A stretch of 64,000 bases of DNA. It comes from Pseudanabaena sp. Salubria-1. Lineage in GTDB: Bacteria > Cyanobacteriota > Cyanobacteriia > Pseudanabaenales > Pseudanabaenaceae. Under the pieces are notes generated by a model. That model was not told where the DNA came from, ran no database searches, and saw only the letters and a program-made list of their open reading frames with translations. The position numbers were made by a program, and so were the translations under genes. Shown here piece by piece: positions 8,709 to 17,874 of this stretch. Location of the stretch: assembly GCA_023336205.1 (NCBI GenBank), contig JALQCR010000001.1, positions 310,001 through 374,000 on the forward strand, written 5' to 3'. The first letter of the stretch is position 1, and every line of letters begins with the position of its first letter.

Positions 8709-9266
8709 ATGAATATTTTTTTGAAAAGCTCAAACTTTTTATTAGCCTGTAGCCTTGTTCTTAGCTTTAGCAGCAATGTCTATGCTAATGATCTCTATCC
8801 GAATAATTTATTACCGCATAGCTCTGAGTTAAGCAAACCAATTAATATCCAAAACAAGCAGATTAAGCAAGAGAAAACCAAGCAAAATCTGAATGCACAA
8901 TTACTCATAGCTGCTCAAAATGGCAACATCAAGGAAGTAAGATCGCTAATTTCTCAAGCAACCGATGTTAATGTCCGCGATGAATATGGCTGGACACCAA
9001 TCCTATGGGCGGCAATGAATGGACATACTGATGTGGTGCGAGTGTTGTTAGTGTCAGGCGCAAATCCCAATACGCGCAATAAGTATGGATGGACTCCACT
9101 GATGTGGGCAGCGGGGCAAGGCTTTGGCGAAATTGTGCGATCGCTAATTGCATCAGGTGCGCGACTAAATGCACAGGATCGCAATGGCTGGACAGCGATG
9201 ATGTGGGCATGGGATGGCAATCATCAAGAGACTGTCGCAATTTTGCGAAGTGTTGCAAATAATTAG
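8709..9266 (+). CDS. Exported ankyrin-repeat protein
   Basis: 185 residues. Residues 1-26 form a Sec signal peptide with a hydrophobic core (FLLACSLVLSFSSNVYA) and a likely cleavage after VYA. A 40-residue polar spacer follows. From about residue 62 there are roughly four ankyrin repeats (LLIAAQNGNIKEVRSLI, GWTPILWAAMNGHTDVV, GWTPLMWAAGQGFGEIV, GWTAMMWAWDGNHQETV). Ankyrin repeats bind proteins; the partner is unknown and the location is periplasmic by prediction. A perfect terminator overlaps its stop codon. It is convergent with the mscS-like pseudogene. Confidence 0.85.
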   Translation: MNIFLKSSNFLLACSLVLSFSSNVYANDLYPNNLLPHSSELSKPINIQNKQIKQEKTKQNLNAQLLIAAQNGNIKEVRSLISQATDVNVRDEYGWTPILWAAMNGHTDVVRVLLVSGANPNTRNKYGWTPLMWAAGQGFGEIVRSLIASGARLNAQDRNGWTAMMWAWDGNHQETVAILRSVANN

Positions 9267-9305
9267 AGAAACATTGCACTTTGTGCAATGTTTCTCTAAT
9301 TATTT
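9257..9305. terminator. Bidirectional terminator between ankyrin and mscS-like genes
   Basis: Perfect 23-bp arms, 9257-9279 and 9283-9305, with only TTT between them. It contains the ankyrin stop codon and ends 11 bases before the stop of the convergent mscS-like gene, so it can serve both. Confidence 0.8.
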
Positions 9306-9315
9306 GTCAACTGTA

Positions 9316-11173
9316 TCAAAGAGTCCCAATCGTAATCTCCTCTTGTTCCATTCTCAACTTGAGACGACGACGGAATTCCCTTGCCACGACCCATTGCTGA
9401 AGTGGTTGTGTTTTAATCCAGATACGGATTAACATGCCTGATTGCTGTAAATCATCAATACCAAGAACCTCTGGAGGTTCAATAATTTTGGCTCGCCAAA
9501 TATTCTCTTGGTATATCTCTTGGGATAATTTTCTTAAAATTTCTAAAGCGCGATCGGGATTAGTCTCATAAGTAATACGAATCGCCAAATCCACTCTTGC
9601 CCAATCTTTAGAAAGGTTACGAACGATCGCAATCGAGCTATTGGGGATGGTAATTAATTGACCTTCGTTATTACGGATTTGAGTGATTCGTAGATTCATA
9701 TTTTCGACTAACCCTCTCAATTCACCTACCATGATCACATCACCGACAGCATACTGATCTTCTAAAATAATCAAAAATCCATTAATTACATCCTTAATCA
9801 GCCCCTGAGCTGCAAAAGAAATTGCAATACCGACAATTCCCGCACCTGCTAATAATGGAATTAAGTCAAAACCTATAGCAGAGAGAATTGCTAAGGCTCC
9901 TAGACCAAACAAAGCGATCCCAGTAATATTTTTAAGGACTTGCGAAACCGTAGATACTCTTAGATCTAACCTTTGGTATGGCTTCAACATTGAAAAATCC
10001 CTAGCCTTCAGAAATCCTGAGAAGCGCTCAATCAGAAGATTACTGATCCGAAGTAACAAGTAAGTCCCGAAGACGATCGCAGCAATTTGTAGAGGAGTTG
10101 AGAGCAAGAAAGATTGAATCCAACGACTATATGGAAATAGTCCCAAAATGATAAATATCCCACCACCGACCAGCCCTAAATAGCTCAGTTGTAAAGCCCG
10201 TCTTTGGAGATCCAGGGCAACCGCACACGTTTCTGAATAATTTATAAGTAGACTGTAAACGCTTGTTAGGTAAAGGTTTCAATCAAAATGAATACAAAAC
10301 AGGAAATTCTTTCAAAATCTATCAATTGTGTATTTATTGTGAAACTTGCGATCTCAAAATTCTAGAATCAAGCAATCTCGATCTAAGAAATGGATTTTAC
10401 CAAAATATTCAGAAACGTGTGCGGTTGCCCTATTGGAGATCGCTGAGGTTAGCACGTTGTTTTTGGTTTAGTTGTTGTTCCAAATCCGTAACAGCGACTG
10501 CATCAAGGTATGGCGGCGAGGTATGTTCAATCTGCGCTTCAATCGTTTCCTGCTTTAACTTTAATCGATCCTGCCAGTAAACAATTGCTCGCATCCCAAG
10601 CAACATTATCAGGATAATTCCCGCTGCAATTAACCCACGATTGATTAAAAATTGGGGTTGGCGCTCCTGTCTAGCTCTAACTAAAGCATCTCGCAGAACC
10701 TGAGCAATCTGATTTGCCCAGCCGATCGGATCTCGCCCCTGTAGTTGAGCATCTATAGTTGTCACAGTCATTAGGTAGCGATCGTTAATAGCAATTACTG
10801 GTTGATCGCTCTTTGGGTCAATGCTGCTTACTACTTGCAAACTATTAGGCTCAAAGTTGCTATTAGCAATACGATTCAGTTCCTCTTCAATACCTTGTAC
10901 TCGTTGCTCTAGAGGAAATCTCTGATTAAAAGTTGGAGCTGCTAACACAAACAATTGATAACCATCAAGTTTTACCCCAGCATGATCAATTCTGGACACA
11001 TTGACAGCACTTTGACCAGTCAACCAATTTAACTTAAAAAATTCAGATTGCCCCCAAGCGCTTTGACTAGACGAAAAAGATAGTGATAGAGCGATCGCTA
11101 AAATACATAAAACAGAAGCATGTAAACACTTTTTCCAAAAGTAGAATTTGGATTGGATTGAATGATTGGACAT
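9316..11173 (-). pseudogene. MscS-type mechanosensitive channel, disrupted by a MITE
   Basis: Two reading frames of one gene. The first (11173 to the TAG at 10430) encodes a signal or first membrane segment, a periplasmic domain and a membrane segment (LINRGLIAAGIILIMLLG). The second (down to 9316) encodes the MscS pore and beta domain: LLAGAGIVGIAISFAAQGLIKD, ILEDQYAVGDVI, ITIPNSSI. A 220-bp insert at 10213-10432 with a 9-bp duplication separates them. Removing the insert and one duplication joins the frames exactly (543 codons) and restores ...SDLQRRALQLSYLG.... The intact protein would be a plasma-membrane osmotic safety valve. Restart at the TTG at 10146 could make a pore-only 276-residue fragment. 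Confidence 0.88.
10213..10432. mobile_element. 220-bp MITE with 9-bp target duplication
   Basis: Terminal inverted repeats (C/T)AGGGCAACCGCACACGTT (10213 on) and its complement ending at 10432, and no coding capacity. Both sides carry TTGGAGATC (10204-10212 and 10433-10441). The CAGGGC-type ends and 9-bp duplication resemble the ISAs1 family, so a non-autonomous ISAs1-like element is inferred. No full-length relative was found in the window. Confidence 0.88.
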
Positions 11174-11176
11174 TGA

Positions 11177-11770
11177 TTAAATCTTTCTCAAAACAAATAG
11201 ATTCCCTTCATTGCCTCTACCGATTCGCAAATCCTGATCTAGATAGGTTGTCTCTAGCCATCCTTTTTGATCTTCTCTTTTAATTTGGAAGTCGATCGCA
11301 AATAATTTCTTAGGCGATTGCAAAGTATCAATAAAACTATCTACATTCCGATAGCCAATTAAGTTTTGTGAACCAGCTACCAAGCGCTCAAAATTCACTT
11401 TAACTCGTTTCTCATCAACCACCGTAAAATTTGCACAGACACTCACTATCCCACTTAGTAACGGCAGTCCTTTAATCTCGGCAACATTAAAAATCTTGCC
11501 TTCCGCTACACGCAAACATTGATATATATTACCTAGTTTGTACAAAGGGAATCGATCAATTCCCAAGAGCTCTTGGCTAGTCGTAAATAGTAGTAACCAA
11601 TTGCCATCTAGTAGTTCAGGAGTGTCATTTGGTGAAGAGTTAGGATTTAATTCTTCAAGGTACGCAACAGCCGAAAAAATCGCCTTACGCTGATTTTCGG
11701 ACAATTGCAAGCCACGATTCACAGGTGCAATCGCATTAATAAGATTTGCTTTGCGAGTATTATTAGTCAT
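11177..11770 (-). CDS. PAP/fibrillin family protein
   Basis: 197 residues. The N-terminal helix with AIAPVNRGLQLSENQR, then LLDGNWLLLFTTSQELLGIDR, and the C-terminal YLDQDLRIGRGNEGNLFVLRK are hallmarks of plastid lipid-associated proteins/fibrillins (PF04755). These lipocalin-like proteins bind lipids or quinones and associate with thylakoids and lipid bodies; in cyanobacteria they are linked to photoprotection. It ends three bases before the start of the mscS-like gene on the same strand, so the two form one transcription unit with the fibrillin first. The upstream side is bounded by the ISL3 insertion 163 bases away. Confidence 0.9.
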   Translation of the reverse strand: MTNNTRKANLINAIAPVNRGLQLSENQRKAIFSAVAYLEELNPNSSPNDTPELLDGNWLLLFTTSQELLGIDRFPLYKLGNIYQCLRVAEGKIFNVAEIKGLPLLSGIVSVCANFTVVDEKRVKVNFERLVAGSQNLIGYRNVDSFIDTLQSPKKLFAIDFQIKREDQKGWLETTYLDQDLRIGRGNEGNLFVLRKI

Positions 11771-13026
11771 GTCTTTATTCTAAACGCATCCAAACCAGAC
11801 AGGATCAACAGAATATGTACATATATTTTAGCAATCCATAGCTAAAATACTAATTGCCGATTAGTTTAAGGCTTAATCTCAGTGGTGCTCACCCACTAAA
11901 CTACTATCTTTTGATAAGCTCTCAACAGACAGAATCAAATGGGTCTTCTGGGTTTAAGGGGATAAGTAAATCTAATGAGAAAGACAAGCTAATAATCTAG
12001 AACGAAAATTTAAAAAATTTAAAAAACCATAAGCCTGTCGTTTAATTAATTTAATACGATTATTAAGTCCCTCCATCACACCACTAGATGTACGATTTAA
12101 AAAGTAGTTACAAATATTATCAAGATGATTACGAATGGTTTCCAAAACTGCGCCATAAACAGCTTTAGCTTTTTGAAGCCATTCTTTTAATTGTTTCTGA
12201 CCCTCTTCAGGAGTTTTACAAGTCTCAAAAATACTTCTAAAGTCTTCTTTGAGATTATAAGCTAGTCGCAAGCGTTTAGAACATTTCAAGACATTTTCTA
12301 ACTTCACTTTTTCTTCTTCTGTTAAGTCTACCTTGTTCTTTAGTAGAATAAATCGACTACCTTTAATCTTGATTTTAGCTTTTTGACGCAGTTGATTTAA
12401 CTCTTTGATTAGTGGCTGCATAACATGAAATCTGTCGATGACAATTTTCGCATTTGGAAATACTTCTTTGACAACTTTGGGAAAGCCTCCCCACATATCA
12501 ATGCTAACCTCCTCTACTTTTTCCCTTATCTCAATCGGTTGCTGCTTCAGGACTTCAATGATGTCATCTTGTTTATGACTATCAATTACTTCTAGTAATG
12601 CTCCTGCGTCAATACTTGATACGACTGTCACAAAGTCTTTATGTCCTTTGCGTTTACTCACTTCATCAATACTCACTCGTTTTACTTCTTTCCAATCATC
12701 TTTTTTTTTAGAGAAAATTGGTGATTGAAAATCCCTTGTATTTGATCCCAACTCAAATATTCATCTCGACTTACTTGCTCCACACTCGCACTTTGTACTC
12801 GTTGATAAACATACTCCTCATACCTTTGTGTGTATCGTCTTTCCCAGTCTACAAAGGGTAACTTTTCCGTAAAATGTCTTTGACAATGTTGACAATAAAA
12901 TTGGCGGCGCGGCGTATTTAAATAAACTATTTTCCCAAATACTGACAAATCTCGAATCAATATCGGTCGATTTTGTTGGCTCTTCTGGGTTTGAGGGGAT
13001 TAATGTATAATGAAGCACAAAGATAA

Positions 13027-14334
13027 GTGGTGACAGGTATGGACTTGTATCTAGATAGGTTGCTAAATTTACCCAACACAACCGTTGAAAGTTTTACGGA
13101 AGAAGAAAATAAAATCACCCTAAAGTTGAGATTTTTACAGGATGAAATTACTTGTCCGCATTGTAATACGCATGGTGGAAAATTAAAACAAAATCGACCG
13201 ATATTGATTCGAGATTTGTCAGTATTTGGGAAAATAGTTTATTTAAATACGCCGCGCCGCCAATTTTATTGTCAACATTGTCAAAGACATTTTACGGAAA
13301 AGTGGCTCTTCTGGGTTCATGGGGATAAGCACAGCTAATAGTAATCAGAATCCTCTCGGAGCAACAGTTACAGCCCTACCATGTCGCCAATAATTGTATC
13401 GACACTGTACCATTTACCCCTCAAACCCAGATGAGCCGGAAAAGTTACCCTTTGTAGACTGGGAAAGACGATACACACAAAGGTATGAGGAGTATGTTTA
13501 TCAACGAGTACAAAGTGCGAGTGTGGAGCAAGTAAGTCGAGATGAATATTTGAGTTGGGATCAAATACAAGGGATTTTCAATCACCAATTTTCTCTAAAA
13601 AAAAAGATGATTGGAAAGAAGTAAAACGAGTGAGTATTGATGAAGTGAGTAAACGCAAAGGACATAAAGACTTTGTGACAGTCGTATCAAGTATTGACGC
13701 AGGAGCATTACTAGAAGTAATTGATAGTCATAAACAAGATGACATCATTGAAGTCCTGAAGCAGCAACCGATTGAGATAAGGGAAAAAGTAGAGGAGGTT
13801 AGCATTGATATGTGGGGAGGCTTTCCCAAAGTTGTCAAAGAAGTATTTCCAAATGCGAAAATTGTCATCGACAGATTTCATGTTATGCAGCCACTAATCA
13901 AAGAGTTAAATCAACTGCGTCAAAAAGCTAAAATCAAGATTAAAGGTAGTCGATTTATTCTACTAAAGAACAAGGTAGACTTAACAGAAGAAGAAAAAGT
14001 GAAGTTAGAAAATGTCTTGAAATGTTCTAAACGCTTGCGACTAGCTTATAATCTCAAAGAAGACTTTAGAAGTATTTTTGAGACTTGTAAAACTCCTGAA
14101 GAGGGTCAGAAACAATTAAAAGAATGGCTTCAAAAAGCTAAAGCTGTTTATGGCGCAGTTTTGGAAACCATTCGTAATCATCTTGATAATATTTGTAACT
14201 ACTTTTTAAATCGTACATCTAGTGGTGTGATGGAGGGACTTAATAATCGTATTAAATTAATTAAACGACAGGCTTATGGTTTTTTAAATTTTTTAAATTT
14301 TCGTTCTAGATTATTAGCTTGTCTTTCTCATTAG
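13027..14334 (+). pseudogene. ISL3 transposase of copy 2, split by a MITE
   Basis: Starts at ATG 13039 (or GTG 13027). The first 90 codons run to ACGGAAAAG, where the 134-bp MITE (13304-13437) enters. The frame resumes at 13446 and again shifts at the A9 run (13597-13605): the upstream frame reads CTA AAA AAA AAG ATG and the downstream frame continues GAT GAT TGG. Without the MITE, one -1 slip on A AAA AAG would give a complete ISL3 transposase of about 420 residues with zinc finger, DDE domain and C-terminal helix region. The C-terminal 259-residue frame is intact. Confidence 0.85.
13304..13437 (+). mobile_element. 134-bp ISL3-type MITE, copy 1
   Basis: Ends GGCTCTTCTGGGTTCATGG and (complement) GGCTCATCTGGGTTTGAGG; interior without a gene. 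Flanked by GGAAAAGT at 13296-13303 and 13438-13445. It differs from the other copies by a C in GTATCGACACTG, where they have GTATCGATACTG. Confidence 0.9.
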
Positions 14335-14627
14335 ATTTACTTATCCCCTTAAACCCAGAAGACCCAACTATTTTCCCAAATACTGACAAATCTCGAATCA
14401 ATATCGGTCGATTTTGTTTTAATTTTCCACCATGCGTATTACAATGCGGACAAGTAATTTCATCCTGTAAAAATCTCAACTTTAGGGTGATTTTATTTTC
14501 TTCTTCCGTAAAACTTTCAACGGTTGTGTTGGGTAAATTTAGCAACCTATCTAGATACAAGTCCATACCTGTCACCACTTATCTTTGTGCTTCATTATAC
14601 ATTAATCCCCTCAAACCCAGAAGAGCC

Positions 14628-14912
14628 AATCAAATATTATTTTGTACAAGACTTGTACAAAATAATCAATATGGTGTAGACTGTTGCTTCATATTTCTAA
14701 AAGCTACACTTAAATAAATTTTTAGATCGTATAGAGTTAAAAATTCATTTAAGCATAGTTGTGACAACTATATAGATTTACATACTATTACGATGTAATT
14801 TATATCACTGATTCTGTTTGTTCGCTGCTATCCGAAATATTGAAATATGGAAACATCGCAACATGTCCTCTATGAAAAAATGCATGTCGTTGATTTTAGT
14901 TTGGAAAATTAG
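14628..14912. other. Leader region of the surface locus, between ISL3 and IS4-type elements
   Basis: It contains a perfect 15-bp-arm hairpin ATTATTTTGTACAAG/CTTGTACAAAATAAT at 14636-14666 and A/T-rich DNA. It was probably the promoter and leader of the surface-protein gene at 16180, now separated from that gene's ATG by the IS4-type element. Confidence 0.5.
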
Positions 14913-16170
14913 CTGAGATCTTGCACCATTCCTGAAAGAGTTAAGTAGGAATGGGTTTGAGAATAATTTCAAACCCATGACGAGCAGCAATATCGGCACT
15001 AATTTGGAGATACCTAAGAAGTTTCAACCAAAGGACAGAAGGAAATAAAACGGAAAGTGTCAAATCACAGGTAGCTTTCCAGTCCAAGACAGGAGGACTC
15101 GACCATTGATCAATCCAATGGGCCAAAAGATAAGCAAGCAGAGAGAGGATAAGCCAACGATAAACACCAAGTTTTGTAGATTGCCCAAAACAATGCAAAC
15201 CAAAGCGATGTTTGATGGTTTTGAAGAATCCCTCAATCGCCCAACGCTTACGACCTAACATCACCAGATAAGCACCAGAATAAGGATGAGAAGAGACAAC
15301 AAAGCGTAACTCCCGTTTACTATCAGCTCTTTTGAGCCAAAACCAAGAGATCGTCAAAGGCTGAGTTAGCCCTTCTAGCAAAATTTGTTGTCCACGTTTG
15401 CCATGACGATAAAGTTGTTTGACTGTACGGCCATCTTGAAGTTTACGATTGTTGCGTACACCGACAACGATGCGCCAAGTCTTGGCGCGGACAGTATTGA
15501 AAAACTTCACCGTACTAAACTCAGTATCAGCAAGGACAATCACAGTCTTGCCTTGGGTTAGTTGCTTGGGTACTGTCCCCAATAACTTACAAGCTAAGTC
15601 AGAGGGACTGGGGTATCCTTTGCCGCGCCATACTCTAAAACTCCATGGTACGCGCCACTCTCCATAGACCAGATACAGTACAACCAGATGTAGTCCTCGC
15701 TTTCCGTTTAGTATTCTCACCCATGGGTCTGGTTCGTTTTGGGTGGGATTGCTCAAATGTAAAAACTTGCCGCTTTTTTCTAGGGTAGTCAAGTCTATCA
15801 GTATCTTTAATGGCACTTGTTTCGATGGGCGATGCTTGGCGATTTGTCCCAAAATAGCCTGCCGTGTTGACCGAATTACTGCTCTCGTTGACCAGTTATA
15901 GTGATTGAGAAATCGGCTGAGTGCACTCGCTGATTTTATCTGTGTATGTTCTGGATAAGGATGCCTTTGTGCTTCGAGAAATAGTCCTAGTATTGCATTG
16001 AGACTTGCTGTTTGATACACACTTGGCATCAAACACAGAAGACTATACACTAGCCCTTGGGCGTGCTTAACGATGCTTTCCATGCTCGTTATTTAATTTA
16101 CTACTACGCCCTTTTTTTCACATTTCTGCTCTTTCTGCAACCCCTTTTCTTGAATGGTGCAAGATCTCAG
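14913..16170 (-). mobile_element. IS4-type element (1258 bp), copy 1
   Basis: Ends CTGAGATCTTGCACCATTC and its exact complement. Flanked by TTAG on both sides (14909-14912, 16171-16174). It lies nine bases before the ATG of the first surface gene, so it separates that gene from its own leader. Confidence 0.9.
14941..16083 (-). CDS. IS4-family transposase, intact
   Basis: 380 residues, DDE_Tnp_1 type. Catalytic landmarks are D in LIDLTTLEKSG, D in VLADTEFS, and the Y-R-E-K-like signature RWAIEGFFKTIKHRFG near residue 280, where E is the third catalytic acid. The frame is uninterrupted and identical in the copy at 16645-17787, so both may be active. The transposase cuts and pastes the 1258-bp element with 4-bp duplications. 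Confidence 0.92.
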   Translation of the reverse strand: MESIVKHAQGLVYSLLCLMPSVYQTASLNAILGLFLEAQRHPYPEHTQIKSASALSRFLNHYNWSTRAVIRSTRQAILGQIAKHRPSKQVPLKILIDLTTLEKSGKFLHLSNPTQNEPDPWVRILNGKRGLHLVVLYLVYGEWRVPWSFRVWRGKGYPSPSDLACKLLGTVPKQLTQGKTVIVLADTEFSTVKFFNTVRAKTWRIVVGVRNNRKLQDGRTVKQLYRHGKRGQQILLEGLTQPLTISWFWLKRADSKRELRFVVSSHPYSGAYLVMLGRKRWAIEGFFKTIKHRFGLHCFGQSTKLGVYRWLILSLLAYLLAHWIDQWSSPPVLDWKATCDLTLSVLFPSVLWLKLLRYLQISADIAARHGFEIILKPIPT

Positions 16171-16616
16171 TTAGCCTACATGTCTAATCGTAATAGTAAA
16201 ACTAAAACTGGCTTAAGGTCTTCATTCTATCAGTTGATAGCCGCGACATTGACAGTTGGTGGTATGTCATTGCTACCACTATATGCCTCAGCTCAGACTT
16301 CATCTCCTTAGTGGTGCAGAAAAGTCTGGAAAGGGTTGACAGGCATAGAATCTCAAAATGAGACAAGAGGAATAAAAAGGGCAAGAGATGAGATACTCAA
16401 GTTCCTCAACAAAAGATCTTATACAAATGCCCCACCTATATCTTCAGCTACAAGAACAACTGCGTCAATGGCTCAAGCCAAAAGATAAGCGACATCTCCA
16501 AGGATTTGCGGAGGCAGTAGCCGCGATATTGCAATCAGGAAGGGCAAGTCTGAGTCATTGGTTGCCCTATTTGAGCCATCGAGAGTGCCAAGCCAGAAGT
16601 CAGATGGAAAGACTAA

Positions 16617-17874
16617 CTGAGATCTTGCACCATTCCTGAAAGAGTTAAGTAGGAATGGGTTTGAGAATAATTTCAAACCCATGACGAGCAGCAATATCGG
16701 CACTAATTTGGAGATACCTAAGAAGTTTCAACCAAAGGACAGAAGGAAATAAAACGGAAAGTGTCAAATCACAGGTAGCTTTCCAGTCCAAGACAGGAGG
16801 ACTCGACCATTGATCAATCCAATGGGCCAAAAGATAAGCAAGCAGAGAGAGGATAAGCCAACGATAAACACCAAGTTTTGTAGATTGCCCAAAACAATGC
16901 AAACCAAAGCGATGTTTGATGGTTTTGAAGAATCCCTCAATCGCCCAACGCTTACGACCTAACATCACCAGATAAGCACCAGAATAAGGATGAGAAGAGA
17001 CAACAAAGCGTAACTCCCGTTTACTATCAGCTCTTTTGAGCCAAAACCAAGAGATCGTCAAAGGCTGAGTTAGCCCTTCTAGCAAAATTTGTTGTCCACG
17101 TTTGCCATGACGATAAAGTTGTTTGACTGTACGGCCATCTTGAAGTTTACGATTGTTGCGTACACCGACAACGATGCGCCAAGTCTTGGCGCGGACAGTA
17201 TTGAAAAACTTCACCGTACTAAACTCAGTATCAGCAAGGACAATCACAGTCTTGCCTTGGGTTAGTTGCTTGGGTACTGTCCCCAATAACTTACAAGCTA
17301 AGTCAGAGGGACTGGGGTATCCTTTGCCGCGCCATACTCTAAAACTCCATGGTACGCGCCACTCTCCATAGACCAGATACAGTACAACCAGATGTAGTCC
17401 TCGCTTTCCGTTTAGTATTCTCACCCATGGGTCTGGTTCGTTTTGGGTGGGATTGCTCAAATGTAAAAACTTGCCGCTTTTTTCTAGGGTAGTCAAGTCT
17501 ATCAGTATCTTTAATGGCACTTGTTTCGATGGGCGATGCTTGGCGATTTGTCCCAAAATAGCCTGCCGTGTTGACCGAATTACTGCTCTCGTTGACCAGT
17601 TATAGTGATTGAGAAATCGGCTGAGTGCACTCGCTGATTTTATCTGTGTATGTTCTGGATAAGGATGCCTTTGTGCTTCGAGAAATAGTCCTAGTATTGC
17701 ATTGAGACTTGCTGTTTGATACACACTTGGCATCAAACACAGAAGACTATACACTAGCCCTTGGGCGTGCTTAACGATGCTTTCCATGCTCGTTATTTAA
17801 TTTACTACTACGCCCTTTTTTTCACATTTCTGCTCTTTCTGCAACCCCTTTTCTTGAATGGTGCAAGATCTCAG
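16617..17874 (-). mobile_element. IS4-type element (1258 bp), copy 2
   Basis: The same ends as the copy at 14913. Flanked by CTAA at 16613-16616 and 17875-17878. It sits inside the transposase gene of the 1301-bp IS. Confidence 0.92.
16645..17787 (-). CDS. IS4-family transposase, intact (copy 2)
   Basis: 380 residues, identical in translation to the transposase at 14941-16083, with the same DLTT, ADTEF and RWAIEGFFK catalytic segments. The identity of two copies 450 bp apart with different target duplications shows two recent independent insertions. Confidence 0.92.
   Translation of the reverse strand: MESIVKHAQGLVYSLLCLMPSVYQTASLNAILGLFLEAQRHPYPEHTQIKSASALSRFLNHYNWSTRAVIRSTRQAILGQIAKHRPSKQVPLKILIDLTTLEKSGKFLHLSNPTQNEPDPWVRILNGKRGLHLVVLYLVYGEWRVPWSFRVWRGKGYPSPSDLACKLLGTVPKQLTQGKTVIVLADTEFSTVKFFNTVRAKTWRIVVGVRNNRKLQDGRTVKQLYRHGKRGQQILLEGLTQPLTISWFWLKRADSKRELRFVVSSHPYSGAYLVMLGRKRWAIEGFFKTIKHRFGLHCFGQSTKLGVYRWLILSLLAYLLAHWIDQWSSPPVLDWKATCDLTLSVLFPSVLWLKLLRYLQISADIAARHGFEIILKPIPT

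Larger units (their letters stand above)
12978..14365 (+). mobile_element. ISL3-family element copy 2, nested in copy 1
   Basis: Begins GGCTCTTCTGGGTTTGAGG at 12978 and ends CCCAGAAGACCC at 14365: 1388 bp, or 1246 bp after removing its 134-bp MITE and one 8-bp duplication. Its left flank is ATTTTGTT and its right flank AACTATTT, so it lacks a normal 8-bp duplication; instead 53 bp of copy 1 is repeated on both sides. Confidence 0.9.
11972..14578 (-). pseudogene. ISL3 transposase of copy 1, interrupted
   Basis: The N-terminal part (ATG at 14566) encodes the zinc-finger region with CPHC and ends where the inner element begins; the remainder lies at 11972-12977. The remainder has the C-x2-C finger (YCQHCQRHF), then the DDE domain with VVSSIDAG, DMWGGF and VIDRFHVMQ, and the C-terminal SSGVMEGLNNRIKLIKRQAYGF. 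As in the other two copies, the frame changes at a run of nine A (12702-12710 on this strand). The gene cannot make full-length transposase because of the 1.4-kb insertion. Confidence 0.85.
11941..14627 (-). mobile_element. ISL3-family element copy 1 (outer), interrupted by copy 2
   Basis: Ends GGGTCTTCTGGGTTTAAGG at 11941 and complementary CCCAGAAGAGCC at 14627. An 8-bp duplication AATCAAAT flanks it (11933-11940 and 14628-14635), as expected for ISL3. The element's own sequence is 11941-12977 plus 14366-14627. These sum to 1299 bp, which is 1246 bp (the size of the other copies) plus a 53-bp segment present twice (12925-12977 and 14366-14418) around the inner element. Confidence 0.9.

Noticed and set aside
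14913..17874. Composite transposon made of the two direct IS4-type copies
   Set aside because: Each copy has its own 4-bp duplication (TTAG and CTAA), and the second sits inside another IS, so they inserted independently.
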